A stretch of DNA of 64,000 nt from Trichomonas vaginalis G3 (taxonomy: Eukaryota > Parabasalia > Trichomonadida > Trichomonadidae): contig NC_067206.1 in assembly GCF_026262505.1 (NCBI RefSeq), positions 13,326,205 through 13,390,204 of the forward strand, read 5' to 3'. The notes beneath the pieces were generated by a model. That model ran no database searches and was not told the DNA's origin. It was given only the letters and a program-made list of their open reading frames with translations. Below, one piece after another: positions 39,841 to 49,423 of the stretch. The position numbers were made by a program, and so were the translations under genes. Numbering within the stretch: position 1 is the first letter of the stretch; every line of letters starts with the position of its first letter.

Positions 39841-41003
39841 TTATATGTCATAATAGAACCCACGTGGACCAAGCTTTACTTTCTTCCTGACTGAGTTTTT
39901 AACTCTTCTTTTTCCTTCATTGCCCTCTGCTTGAAGTTGTTGCATCTTTGCATTATGTTCATCTAGTATGTTGCAAATTTCCCATGTCCTTTTTGCCTTT
40001 TGGCTCTGGTCGCCCATCTCAGGTAACCTATATCCTAGAAAGAGTTTGTCATAGTCTGTATTTGAGTCTTCGCGTATTGTTTGCATGACTCTTTCCTGAG
40101 TTTCCGGTTCAAGCGCTTCAAACAGTGCCTGTCCATATGGAATAAGCTCGTTTCCAAATATATGTTTTTGTAGCCATTCTGGTTTTCTTTCCATGTTACC
40201 AACTATATCTTTTGTGAATGGGAAAGCTTTTACCCAATCTTTCAGTCTTGCGTCGTTTATTTCTGTAGTTGGTTTTATTTTGTCAAGGAACATGTTTTTC
40301 AATACTAACATTTCATTTGGTACTGTCCATTTGAGTTTTCTTAAATATTCATCCCTTCTCGATTCATCGTCTGCAAAGTAAGTTTTTATGACATTTTGCA
40401 AACTTTCGTTTGCAAGGTCATGTACAATAGGTTCTCTTCCTTCTCTCTCCCTAACTTTCTTTCTAAACTCTTCACCAAATATACCATCTCTATGGTTCTG
40501 TGTAGTTCTTTGAGATAAATGTTCTAGAACGTCAGGTGTTATATTTCCATCAGCCATGTTCATTTCATACTGGTCCAAAATATCTGCATCTTTCATATCT
40601 TTCAATGGCATTAAAGCCGCGCTTAAAATACCAGCTATGTCTCGTTCACCATTGACTTCCATTGCGTCTACAAACTTCTTGGAATTGTGGTTGTAAGTTT
40701 ATGAACCACCTATCCGGGTTAGCTTTATGACCCCATCTCATTGTAGTTCCATCGTCTGCAGAAACAAAAGTAGGTTTGTTTCCATCTTGGTTAGGTTCTG
40801 AATGAACTTTAAAACAATGTTTCATTTCTATATGTTTTCTTGAAATTTAACCTTTTATTTTCACCGAGTTCATCCGAAGATTGAACGTTAAATGCTCGTA
40901 AGTAAAAAGGGTTGTTGTATTTGTGTACATTTTCTTTCAGTACTTCCATTCTATGCTGAATATTTTCATCTGGTGTTGGAGTCTTTTGTATGTCGGCAAA
41001 CAT
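39841..41003 (-). pseudogene. Structural-region protein of Maverick M1, broken
   Basis: The locus starts MFADIQKTPTPDENIQH. Its long C-terminal portion (273 codons from 40662) is helical and charged, with QNHRDGIFGEEFRKKVREREGREP, and ends KKVKLGPRGFYYDI just upstream of the capsid locus. It is probably a scaffold or minor virion protein by position; no domain is recognised. It is broken at least once. Confidence 0.45.
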
Positions 41004-41020
41004 TTTTCGATATTCTTCTA

Positions 41021-42292
41021 CTATGTCAGCCGAATTTTTTTAGACTCTTGGAAATATTCCATATTCTCCGCATACTCTTGTTGAGGGTCAAGATTTTTCG
41101 GCTGTTCCAAATCTTCATCTAGTTCTGTGAAGTTAGTTTCCAAAGGAGGGACTTGTTCGTTTCCTTCAGGCTCTTCTAGCTGTTGTTGCTGAACTATTTC
41201 TTCCATGTCTGGTTGTATCTGAACTTCTTCCTGTGGAGTTTCTTGTACCTCATCTGCTGGCATTTCATATATTCCGAGACCGTTTTCAACAATTTCCCTA
41301 TCTACGTCATCCGCATTCATAAGCTTTTGTTCTTTCGTTCCGTCTCTATTTTTTACGCGTTTCATGACGAAAGTTGAATTGTCATTTAGCTCTGACATCA
41401 AATATCTCGGAGTAAATTCATCCATGTCATTTGGATGATATGCTATTAAATCATATCCCTTAGCGAGCTTGTATTTTCCAGGTTTGAGATTATATCCGTT
41501 TTGGTGCTGAGCCATAAAGCTAAATAGGTTCGGGTCAGTATTTCCATCCTTGAACTTTCCAATAGCTTCTTTATATCTGTCACTAAAGTCAATACTATCT
41601 GGGAAACCACACTCTTCTTTAAGCATTTTTAAGAATTCTTGGTTTCCTTGTTCTCTACTTCTTTTATGTCCTTGCTCTGTTTGTGGTTGTTGTTGTGCAG
41701 GGTTTTGAACTGTTGGTTGCTGTGCTGGTTGTTGTGTTGGTTGTTGTGCTGGTTGTGGAGGTGGAGGTGGTTGTTGTGCTGGTTTTGGTGCATGCCTGTG
41801 TCTGTGTCCATGTGACGATGTAAATGTTTTAGGTAGTCCTGGTGCAGGTGCTTCTCTTGGAGGGTTTGGTGGTATATAAGTTCCACCAGCTGGCACATAT
41901 GTTCCATCTGCAGCATAATGTCCTACCTGACTTTTCGTTCTTAAGAAAGCATTTACTAGGTCTGTTTTGGTCTGTTGTAACTCTTTTTCTTGACTTTCCA
42001 CAACAGTTGCTCTAACGGCGTCATAGGCACTTTGAACTGCCTGTCTCGTTGCTGCATCTGTTATTTTCGTCATATTTTGTGCTACTTCTTTTAACTCTTT
42101 GTCGAAACCTTCAGACTTCAGTTTCTTTCCAGATGAGAAGTCGTTCACTAGTTTCACCTTACTATGAAGAGCTTCGAAGGCGTTCTTAAAGTCAGCATTT
42201 GTTAAAGCTTCATTTGAACTGTCTTCATCCGCTTGTATTTTTGTCCTTATTGACCCTATATAGTTGGGCTGCTTTAGCGTTGGCTTGGGCAT
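41021..42292 (-). CDS. Large Gln/Pro-rich structural-region protein of Maverick M1
   Basis: A 423-codon frame. Residues about 20-120 are a charged helix. From 130 to 215 it is Pro/Gln/His-rich (PPNPPREAPAPGL, PAQQPTQQ repeats, HGHRHRH). A small ordered domain follows (about 215-330, FSFMAQHQNGYNLKPGKYKLAKGYDL), then an acidic Gln/Glu tail. The first 68 bp overlap the upstream gene's 3' end in another frame, so the exact start is uncertain. It is likely virion-associated; the function is unknown. Confidence 0.5.
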   Translation of the reverse strand: MPKPTLKQPNYIGSIRTKIQADEDSSNEALTNADFKNAFEALHSKVKLVNDFSSGKKLKSEGFDKELKEVAQNMTKITDAATRQAVQSAYDAVRATVVESQEKELQQTKTDLVNAFLRTKSQVGHYAADGTYVPAGGTYIPPNPPREAPAPGLPKTFTSSHGHRHRHAPKPAQQPPPPPQPAQQPTQQPAQQPTVQNPAQQQPQTEQGHKRSREQGNQEFLKMLKEECGFPDSIDFSDRYKEAIGKFKDGNTDPNLFSFMAQHQNGYNLKPGKYKLAKGYDLIAYHPNDMDEFTPRYLMSELNDNSTFVMKRVKNRDGTKEQKLMNADDVDREIVENGLGIYEMPADEVQETPQEEVQIQPDMEEIVQQQQLEEPEGNEQVPPLETNFTELDEDLEQPKNLDPQQEYAENMEYFQESKKIRLT

Positions 42293-43049
42293 CTAACCAG
42301 TCATTGTTAGCTTTTATATATTCTGCGCTTTTCATTGCCTTTTGCATGGCTGCGTCGTTATTTTTACTTTCTTGTGCTAAGTTTTCATACTGTACGGTTT
42401 GGTTTTGCAACTGTAAAAGTTTTTCTGCCTTTACATTTGCTTCAACTTCTTTTTTATACTCATCGCTATCCATATATGTCTTCAGGGCTTTTTGTTTTAT
42501 TTCTTCATCTTTCAGTATTTTATATTGAGTAGTATGGTTTTTCAAATTTATGACATCTTGTTCCATTTTTGCTACTTCTGCTGCTTTTTCTGACACTTTT
42601 TTCGCATATTCCTCTGTACTTAGTTCTTTCAGTTGTTCTTCTTTCTTCTTTTTCTCTACGTTTAACTCATTGAGTTTCTTTGTGTGTCTGTCATATTCTA
42701 GTTTCTTTTCGTTTTCACTTATTTGCTTCTGTATGTCTATGTTTGACTTTTTGACATCTGTTATTTGATTTTTGAGTGAACTCAAATTCATTTGACTTTG
42801 AGGGTTATAGGCTGTTCCGTCTGCAGCTCCACCATAGCCTGCCATTTTCGCTAAAAGTGCCGCTCTTAAACCTCCACTCTGTGCACCAACAACTCGGTTT
42901 AAAAGCATAGGGTTGCTTGACATTTGTTGCAACATAGTGGGGTCATTCATAATTTGTTGTTGCAACTGTTGTTGTGGTGTCAGTTTTACTATTGGATGTT
43001 TCAATGCTCTCTTCCTCTTACGTATATTCTTACGTAGCTTACGTGGCAT
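42225..43049 (-). CDS. Basic N-terminus, long coiled-coil protein of Maverick M1
   Basis: A 274-codon frame. It opens MPRKLRKNIRKRKRALKHP, a strongly basic, nucleic-acid-binding-like start, followed by a Gln/Met-rich part and then about 150 residues of Lys/Glu coiled coil (EKKKKEEQLKELSTEEYAKKV). It is the last gene before the right repeat-rich terminus. A core or scaffold protein is likely by composition. Confidence 0.5.
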   Translation of the reverse strand: MPRKLRKNIRKRKRALKHPIVKLTPQQQLQQQIMNDPTMLQQMSSNPMLLNRVVGAQSGGLRAALLAKMAGYGGAADGTAYNPQSQMNLSSLKNQITDVKKSNIDIQKQISENEKKLEYDRHTKKLNELNVEKKKKEEQLKELSTEEYAKKVSEKAAEVAKMEQDVINLKNHTTQYKILKDEEIKQKALKTYMDSDEYKKEVEANVKAEKLLQLQNQTVQYENLAQESKNNDAAMQKAMKSAEYIKANNDWLDAQANAKAAQLYRVNKDKNTSG

Positions 43050-43910
43050 TTTAAGTGAAGTTAAAAAGCGGTTTTTGACAGATGTTTATTGTGACTTCTT
43101 CGTAAAGACTTTGTTATGACTTCTTCGTAAAGACTTTGTTGAGATTTCTTCGTAAAGACTTTGTTGAGATTTCTTCGTAAATGACCCAAAAATATATTTT
43201 AGGTGAAGAGGTGAGATTTCACCTCTTTTTTCACCTCATTTCTCACCTCTTGAATTTTCATGAATTTCTTCGTAAAGACTTTGTTAAGACTTCTTCATCT
43301 AATTTCTCATGAACTTTCTTGTCTATGTTTTGTTGAGATTTCTTCGTAAAGACTTTGTTGAGATTTCTTCGTAAAGACTTGTCAAGATTTCATCGTAAAG
43401 ACTTTGTTGAGATTTCTTCGTAAATGACCCTAGTAGTATATTTTTGGTGTAAATTTCATGAAAATTCAAGAGGGTGAAAAATTAGGTGAAAAAACAGGTG
43501 AAATCTCACCTCTTCACCTAAACATTATTTTTATTGAATTCTGTGTAAATTTCATGAAAATTCAAGAGGTGAGAAATGAGGTGAGAAAACAGGTGACATC
43601 TCACCTCTTCACCTAAACATTATTTTTGGTGTAAATTTCATGAAAATTCAACGGGTGAGAAATGAGGTGAGAAAACAGGTGACATCTCACCTCTTCACCT
43701 AAACATTATTTTTGGTCATTTACACTCATTACGAAGAAGTCTTGACAAAACATTTACGAAGAAGAAGTCTTGACAAAACATTTACGAAGAAGTCTTGACA
43801 AAACATTTACGAAGAAGTCTTGACAAAACATTTACGAAGAAGTCTTGACAAAACATTTACGAAGAAGTCTTGACAAAACATTTACGAAGAAGAAGTCTTG
43901 ACAAAACATG
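43050..43910. repeat. Repeat-rich subterminal region of Maverick M1
   Basis: There is no gene here. 43090-43430 holds many copies of TTCTTCGTAAAGACTTTGTT. 43736-43910 holds seven or more copies of TCTTGACAAAACATTTACGAAG in the opposite sense, so the two blocks are inverted arms. Between them are one direct and three inverted copies of the AGATCT-type palindrome module with the word GGTGA (about 43190-43265, 43445-43530, 43550-43620, 43635-43710), each joined to TTCATGAAAATTCAA. Confidence 0.85.
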
Positions 43911-44013
43911 AAAACATATATAATTTGTGAAAAGTGAAACATTATATAATGTTTTCGACCAAGAAGACTAACAATTTTCCGAATAAAAACTTCATTTATA
44001 CTAAACATCTTCA

Positions 44014-44070
44014 GGGCTAGAGGGCACGAAGTGCCTGGAAGCCCCACTACCTTTTTTTTTTTTTTTTTTT
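44014..44070 (-). repeat. Right terminal inverted repeat of M1 Maverick
   Basis: Mirror of 20041-20098, with the hairpin AGGGCAC-GAA-GTGCCT, GCCCCACTACC and 19 T, followed by TGTTAT (44071-44076), the right target duplicate. Inside it, 43905-44013 is the long-form end shared with 6712-7009. Confidence 0.9.
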
Positions 44071-44076
44071 TGTTAT

Positions 44077-45128
44077 AGACCGAAAATAGATTTTTTCGGT
44101 TTTCTCTTCAAATAATTGAAAGAATGATACTATTATAGGTTTATTATATTATATAGCATATAATCATGCTATAGCCGAAAATTATAAGTTTTGAGAAGAT
44201 TGAATATAACACAAATAAATTTGAATGTAAGTTAAATTGCTTGTTGTTTTTAATAGCTATTTAATGAGAAATCCAATATTGCAAAATTCAAATTGAATGA
44301 TTGAAAGAACAGAAAAAGTCATTCTTTTCAATTTCGAATATGTTTCATTGTATTTATAATTATATGGCAAATAAGATATTTAAACTTGTTTTTTGAAGGA
44401 AAATTCACAAAATTGAATAAATTCAAATAATTTTTATTCAAAAAGAAACTAGTTATTTGAGTTTATTACTAATTATCTATTCAAACTACAAAGTTTGTAA
44501 TTTAAAATATTTTGTGAGATCAGATTGAATTAATTCAAGGTTCTTTTCAATTAATATTAATGACCATATTACGCATTTTCGAACATTCTAAACCAAATAT
44601 ATAAAAATGGGAGACGAATGTTAAATTTGCTAGACATGGGGGAGTTGTCTGCAAAGTTTTAGCTCTTATCTCTAACAAAAAATTAATTTTTAAAAAAATG
44701 ACCGAATACGTTTCACAGCGAGAAAAAAATAAAAGGCAAGATAGAATTTTCTAGACATAAAGAAGTTGTTTACCGAGTTTTAGCTCTTATCTCTAACAAA
44801 AAATTAATTTTTAAAAAAATGACCGAATACGTTTCACAGCGAGAAAAAAATAAAAGGCAAGATAGAATTTTCTAGACATAAAGAAGTTGTTTACCGAGTT
44901 TTAGCTCTTATCTCTAACAAAAAATTAATTTTTAAAAAAATGACCGAATACGTTTCACAGCGAGAAAAAAATAAAACTGTACACTGATTTTCATTTTCAT
45001 TTCCAGTCACTTTACTTATTATTTTTTCTTTTTTTCATTTTAATTATAAATTATTTCATAATACGTTTATTTACGTTACCATTTTCTTTATTCTTTTGAA
45101 TTCCATACTAGACACTTATAGAATATTT
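44077..45128. other. AT-rich host DNA with 121-bp tandem repeat
   Basis: No gene is seen. At about 44620-44975 a 121-bp unit (AGCTCTTATCTCTAAC ... CAGCGAGAAAAAAATAAAA) occurs three times; starts of the AGCTCTTATC word are at 44661, 44782 and 44903. The first and last copies differ at their outer edges. Confidence 0.8.
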
Positions 45129-45144
45129 TGATTGTTAACGTACT

Positions 45145-45150
45145 TCATTA
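45145..45150 (+). promoter_or_regulatory. TCATTA initiator directly before the DDE gene
   Basis: TCATTA, the optimal trichomonad initiator, lies 3 bp before the ATG at 45153. This implies an almost leaderless transcript and supports that ATG. Confidence 0.65.
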
Positions 45151-45388
45151 GAATGAATCCTTACAAAGGGTATGTCGATCGAATTTACCTAATTTGTATT
45201 TCCAATCAGATTGAAGAAGGTAAAATGACATGGGAAGAAGCTTGCACCCATGTTCCCATCGCCCCAACCCTTCAATCAAATGATTTCAAATATTTAGATG
45301 TTTCAAAATCTTTTTTACAAAATCAATTTAGCTTACAGAATATCCCATTGCCTAAAGGCAAGAAAGGTCGTAGGGTCAATCCCTACGA

Positions 45389-45468
45389 CCAAATCAAAGC
45401 TCTTGCTGTGATACATGACCACTGGGCCTTTCCCTGTGGTCAAACAAAACAATGGAAACGTTTGAAAT
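45389..45468 (+). repeat. 80-bp direct repeat, left copy
   Basis: Identical to 46601-46680. Both encode the AVIHDHWAFPCGQTKQWKRLK part of the DDE gene, so the segment was duplicated when the 1132-bp piece between them appeared. Confidence 0.9.
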
Positions 45469-46600
45469 GAGTGTGGTAGAATTTACGAAAAAGTGACACT
45501 TAACCTTAAATTTCCAAACACTATTTTTTGATTGTATTTTGTTATTTATATATTTATATATATATGTATATTTATATATGTATATATTTATATATGTATA
45601 TATTTATATATGTATATATTTATATATGTATATATTTATATATGTATATATTTATATATGTATATATTTATATATGTATATATTTATATATGTATATATT
45701 TATATATGTATATATTTATATATGTATATATTTATATATGTATATATTTATATATGTATATATTTATATATGTATATATTTATATATGTATATATTTATA
45801 TATGTATATATTTATATATGTATATATTTATATATGTATATATTTATATATGTATATATTTATATATGTATATATTTATTAGAAACTGCTTCATGCTGTG
45901 TTGAGTATTGTTGAATAATTTGAAGTAGTGGTTTTTGAAATCAGCACCCCTATGAGAGCGCTGGCGACCGAAACACCACTAGTAAGATTGTGTATTAGAA
46001 ACTGCTTCATGCTGTGTTGAGTAAGCTTCGATGTCTTTGTAGGATAGCTTTCTGAGAGCGAAACAAGATAGTGTTGAAAAAAAAATTTGAAAATCTGAGA
46101 GACTGTGCAAGAGCCAACGACCAAAACACTACCAGTAAGATACAGCAGTAGTAGCTGCTTCATGCTGCATTGAGTATTGTTGAATAATTTGAAGTAGTGG
46201 TTTTTGAAATCAGCACCCCTATGAGAGCGCTGGCGACCGAAACACCACTAGTAAGATTGTGTATTAGAAACTGCTTCATGCTGTGTTGAGTAAGCTTCGA
46301 TATCTTTATCAGACCACCTTTAAATTAACCACTCACATTCTCACTGTGGTCCATCTAAAATTTGTAAGCTTTATGACATAAAATTATATTATATGCAGGA
46401 TCCCACCTATTACTTAATCTTTTTGGAATAAATGTTTTATAATATTTATCGATTGATTGTAATTTTTTGTATAAAAAAAGTTTTTTATTTATATTAAAAA
46501 TATATTCGGTTAATGATATTATCTTATAATTTGTAAATAAATCTAGTAATAAAATAACTTTAATAGTTGGTGTCACTTTTTCGAAAATTCTGGTTTTTTC
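45469..46600. mobile_element. 1.1-kb insert with imperfect terminal inverted repeats
   Basis: The left end GTAGAATTTACGAAAAAGTG and the inverted right end (CCAGAATTTTCGAAAAAGTG) are similar over about 26 bp. It contains a 16-bp microsatellite (45545-45880), a direct repeat of 132 bp (45901-46032 and 46170-46301) and no convincing gene. It is flanked by 80-bp direct repeats, far longer than a normal transposon duplication. Confidence 0.65.
45545..45880 (+). repeat. 16-bp microsatellite, about 21 copies
   Basis: Perfect iteration of TATATGTATATATTTA. All long open frames across it ([10 protein letters not shown]...) are products of the repeat. Confidence 0.95.
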
Positions 46601-46680
46601 CCAAATCAAAGCTCTTGCTGTGATACATGACCACTGGGCCTTTCCCTGTGGTCAAACAAAACAATGGAAACGTTTGAAAT
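46601..46680 (+). repeat. 80-bp direct repeat, right copy
   Basis: Second copy of 45389-45468; the DDE frame continues from it into the catalytic core. Confidence 0.9.
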
Positions 46681-47300
46681 TACAACAAATTGATGTATCT
46701 TATAGAGAAGTACGCAGATACTTCAAAGAAAATCATTTCACCAAGACGCGATTAGAGCATGCCGGGCCAGAAACAGCAGTAAGATATTGGGCGCTTTCAC
46801 CCAATCTTATCTGGCACGCAGATGTTCATTATTTTAGGGGTGTTCGTGGCCAGTATATTTATGGCATAATCGACGATTTTAGCCGCAAAGTCCTAGCGTG
46901 TATACAAATACCAGATATGCTGGCAGCGACGACAGCGAACGTTGCGGCTTCCGCCTTCATTGAATTTGGCGCCCCTTATTGTTTCTGGACCGACAACAGT
47001 TCAGAAAATAGGGGCGCCTTTCAAGATCTACTTGATCTTTGGGGCGTCCAATGGCGGCATACAGACTCTCATTCTCCCTACCAAAATGGGAAGATAGTTA
47101 GTATACATAACATGGGTACGGAGGCACTGCGTTCCACCGTACCCCTGTTATGTGAATTTGACACTTTACAAAACTGTTAACGTATATTTTACAACACAAA
47201 CGACAACACTAACTTAACCTTAAATATTTACAAAGCCGCCAACCACTTCACTTCACTAATGAAAAAATAAACGTTCTCACTAACGTTCCCACTAATGTTC

Positions 47301-47627
47301 TCATTTACAAAAGTATTGCAGCGCTTCCCATTGCTGTGCTTCACACAATAGTTCATATTCTTCAGTATCGCTGCTGTCACTCCAATCGTCAGAGTCAAAA
47401 TCACTGTCAAAATAAATGTATGTAAGTTTTGACAAAGCTAATGAAACACGCTTACCGTTTGTATCTATTGCTTTTATATATCTCCCATTATGTTTGTTGT
47501 CGTAAACGCTCAAACTAACTTTACCCTTTCTCCCTCGTATCTGATAGAATGTATTTTCACGAGGAACGAAGAACAAATTCTTGAACTCATGACCGTTGTA
47601 GTTTGTTATCTCAATAGTTTTCGTCAT
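47301..47627 (-). CDS. Terminal small acidic-tailed protein of Maverick M2
   Basis: A 108-aa frame, homologue of 2470-2796, with the same basic first half (RGRKGKVSLSVY) and DSDFDSDDWSDSSDTEE tail. The middle differs (YDNKHNGRYIKAID against YEGMKNGKFIQAYD), which suggests real protein-level divergence between the copies. The function is unknown. Confidence 0.6.
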   Translation of the reverse strand: MTKTIEITNYNGHEFKNLFFVPRENTFYQIRGRKGKVSLSVYDNKHNGRYIKAIDTNGKRVSLALSKLTYIYFDSDFDSDDWSDSSDTEEYELLCEAQQWEALQYFCK

Positions 47628-47699
47628 TTACATCCAAATAAAAATTTTCAGTAAAAATAAACTTAAAAATAAATGATATCACCACTCCCACACGTATGA

Positions 47700-47775
47700 A
47701 AACATAGCACAAAAATAAATTTAGGGTAGAAGGTTAGATCTAACCTCATTTCTAACCTCATTTCTAACCCTGTTG
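47700..47775 (+). repeat. AGATCT-palindrome module (word GGTTAGA)
   Basis: AATAAATTTA, GGGTAGAAGGTTAGATCTAACC, then TCATTTCTAACC twice and TGTTGAATTC. Same architecture as the other modules but with a different word. Confidence 0.8.
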
Positions 47776-47778
47776 AAT

Positions 47779-48306
47779 TCATTGCTTTATAACTCTCTTC
47801 CTTGGTTTCTTTTTAGTTGCTTTCTTCACGTCTGTCTCCAACTTGACTGTCTTTCTTCTTCGTCCGTAATGATACCAGTTACTTCCACCAGTCATTGGGT
47901 CAAATGGTCTTTCGTAAGGGTTTCCATACATTCCATAGGGACCATACGGAAGAACTACTGGTGGAGAAGAAACATTTTCTTTAGTTCCATCGACTCTATT
48001 TAAATGCATTGTTTCACCTTTCATCTGGTCATTAAAGTCTTTTGCGTGTTTTGCAAACTCATCGTCCTTTCCTAAAGCATTTTCTGACTCAGTCGCAACC
48101 AAATTGGATGCTTTATTTATGAGCCCTATTTTATTTAATCTTAACTTCTTTGCAACCCAGCCTCCAATCTTTCCTTTATTTGCATCTAATGTCTTTGAAA
48201 CCCTTCCTCCACTCATTTTATTTACTGCGTCATAAGCTCCAAGTGCTTTTGCTCCAAATGCTAATGCTTTTGTTCCCATTGCGCCTAAAGCTGCCCAAGC
48301 TACCAT
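47779..48306 (-). CDS. Basic pVI-like internal protein of Maverick M2
   Basis: A 175-aa whole frame. The N-terminus is hydrophobic and Ala/Gly-rich (MVAWAALGAMGTKALAFGAKALGAY), followed by a basic middle, PPVVLPYGPYGMYGNPYERP, and a KKATKKKPRKRV end. This resembles small virion core or membrane-penetrating proteins; the assignment is by composition and position. Confidence 0.55.
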   Translation of the reverse strand: MVAWAALGAMGTKALAFGAKALGAYDAVNKMSGGRVSKTLDANKGKIGGWVAKKLRLNKIGLINKASNLVATESENALGKDDEFAKHAKDFNDQMKGETMHLNRVDGTKENVSSPPVVLPYGPYGMYGNPYERPFDPMTGGSNWYHYGRRRKTVKLETDVKKATKKKPRKRVIKQ

Positions 48307-48309
48307 TTA

Positions 48310-48530
48310 CCCCATATTAAAATCATCTCTCTTCAATATTATCTCATAAAAGTTCTCGTTACTGGAGAAAGTCAATGAAACATAAACATTCTCACGTGCT
48401 TCGCCCTCACCGCTTTGCGGTCTATCTAACTTCTTTCTTATCTCATCTATACGCTTCAAAATGTCTGAACAATTGCTAACATCTTCTACAACAGTTATTT
48501 CATCATGAAGACCTTTAAGAACAAGCTCAT
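48310..48530 (-). pseudogene. Small Maverick M2 protein locus (counterpart of 1568-1792)
   Basis: The DNA matches 1568-1792, including the hairpin insert (here around 48398-48425, with one of the two hairpins altered). It looks broken. The function is unknown. Confidence 0.4.
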
Positions 48531-48552
48531 TTAATATGCTATTAAAATCATC

Positions 48553-48678
48553 TCAATAAAGTCCATCCTTTCCATCTTTAGGTAGCACAACATCTTTCAT
48601 TGAAGAAGGTTCGACAAGTCTTATGTTAAACTTACTGACAAAGTTTGTTATACTATAATGCTTCGGCGGCGAATACAT
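48553..48678 (-). CDS. Small Maverick M2 protein (41 aa)
   Basis: MYSPPKHYSITNFVSKFN... is the same frame as 1418-1567 with a shorter end. The function is unknown. Confidence 0.4.
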   Translation of the reverse strand: MYSPPKHYSITNFVSKFNIRLVEPSSMKDVVLPKDGKDGLY

Positions 48679-48729
48679 AGTTTGAAAGACATAATATAGA
48701 TTCTTCAGCAAATTCACTTATACTGGATT

Positions 48730-49407
48730 TTATAACAATGTTTCACGAGACCAAATACCACCAATTGACAATCTTGTAAGCAATCCTGCTGAACCTTCAA
48801 CTGTAAACGTCGATGGTAACATTCCACGAAGGTCATCTATTGACATCTTTGAGTCACTGAATTTAAATATTTTCTTAAAGCAATCGTCATTATCTAACCA
48901 TGCAATAGCTTTGAAGTTTTCATTCGAATATACATCTGCTTCATTAAATGTAAAACCTGACTTCTTTGCAGAGATGACTTTAAAATCTATTGAGTTTGTT
49001 TCAAAATTATATGCTATGGTAACTTCTGAAGGTAATGGATGTCCTTCCGCAGTCAGTTGTTCTCTCACTACCGTTTGAAGCTTTGTGTTAAAAACTTTCA
49101 TGTCATCTCCTGTATCTAAGTTCACATACACAGCAACAGGGAAACTATCTTGCTTCTTTGTTTCATCATTATATCTCAAAACATTAAAGTTCTTCAATAA
49201 TATTGTTCTTCCTGCTGGAATACTTCTAACTTGTCTTATTTCAATAGCTTTCTCACCTCCTACATACTCTACCCAGTGTCTTGGATATTCATAAGTATAC
49301 TGACTTTCTTGAATTTTGGTTGGTTTCATCATAACGTGTTCATAGTATATCTTTATACTCTTGTCAGTTAGACTCGGTGCTATGTTCTGAATATTTCTGA
49401 CTTGCAT
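48730..49407 (-). CDS. Penton-like minor capsid protein of Maverick M2
   Basis: A 225-aa whole frame from ATG 49407 (MQVRNIQNIAPSL). It shares short motifs with the M1 protein (EYPRHW, VYVNLDTG). It is mostly beta, ending RLSIGGIWSRE. It is head-to-head with the ATPase, 16 bp between ATGs. This pairing of penton-like gene and packaging ATPase also occurs at 675/691. Confidence 0.6.
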   Translation of the reverse strand: MQVRNIQNIAPSLTDKSIKIYYEHVMMKPTKIQESQYTYEYPRHWVEYVGGEKAIEIRQVRSIPAGRTILLKNFNVLRYNDETKKQDSFPVAVYVNLDTGDDMKVFNTKLQTVVREQLTAEGHPLPSEVTIAYNFETNSIDFKVISAKKSGFTFNEADVYSNENFKAIAWLDNDDCFKKIFKFSDSKMSIDDLRGMLPSTFTVEGSAGLLTRLSIGGIWSRETLL

Positions 49408-49423
49408 TTTTAATGGAGATAAA

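Larger units (their letters stand above)
20041..44070. mobile_element. Complete-ended Maverick/Polinton, family M1 (about 24 kb)
   Basis: Both termini are present: 21 A plus GGTAGTGGGGCTTCCAGGCA at the left, and its inverted copy plus 19 T at the right. The element is flanked by 6-bp direct repeats TGTTAT (20035-20040 and 44071-44076), the target duplication length known for Polintons. It carries the family hallmarks: rve integrase, protein-primed B-type polymerase, packaging ATPase, SF3 helicase, a major capsid locus and minor capsid genes, plus a fibre and a methyltransferase. The ends look whole, but more than half a dozen genes are broken, so it is a fossil. High identity to the 2984-7009 copy suggests recent activity. 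Confidence 0.95.
45153..47115 (+). mobile_element. DDE integrase-like transposon gene, interrupted and truncated
   Basis: The first 105 codons (MNPYKGYVDRIYL...) form an N-terminal helical region. After the insert the frame resumes with an rve-type DDE core: LIWHADVHYF (first D), a YIYGIIDDFSRKVL block, FWTDNSSENRG (second D) and GVQWRHTDSHSPYQNGK leading toward the E helix. That last block is cut by the M2 Maverick at about 47116. The retroviral-integrase fold without capsid genes fits a Ginger/IS3-like DNA transposon or a domesticated copy; the family is uncertain. A TCATTA initiator precedes it. Confidence 0.7.

Noticed and set aside
44620-44975. Possible CRISPR array
   Set aside because: The units are simple direct tandem repeats of 121 bp without unique spacers; the same holds for the 44-bp units at 30553 and the repeats at 43050-43910.
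45528-45914. Three long overlapping open frames of Tyr/Ile/Cys/Met repeats
   Set aside because: They are all translations of the 16-bp microsatellite; an uninterrupted repeat without stops opens several frames at once.
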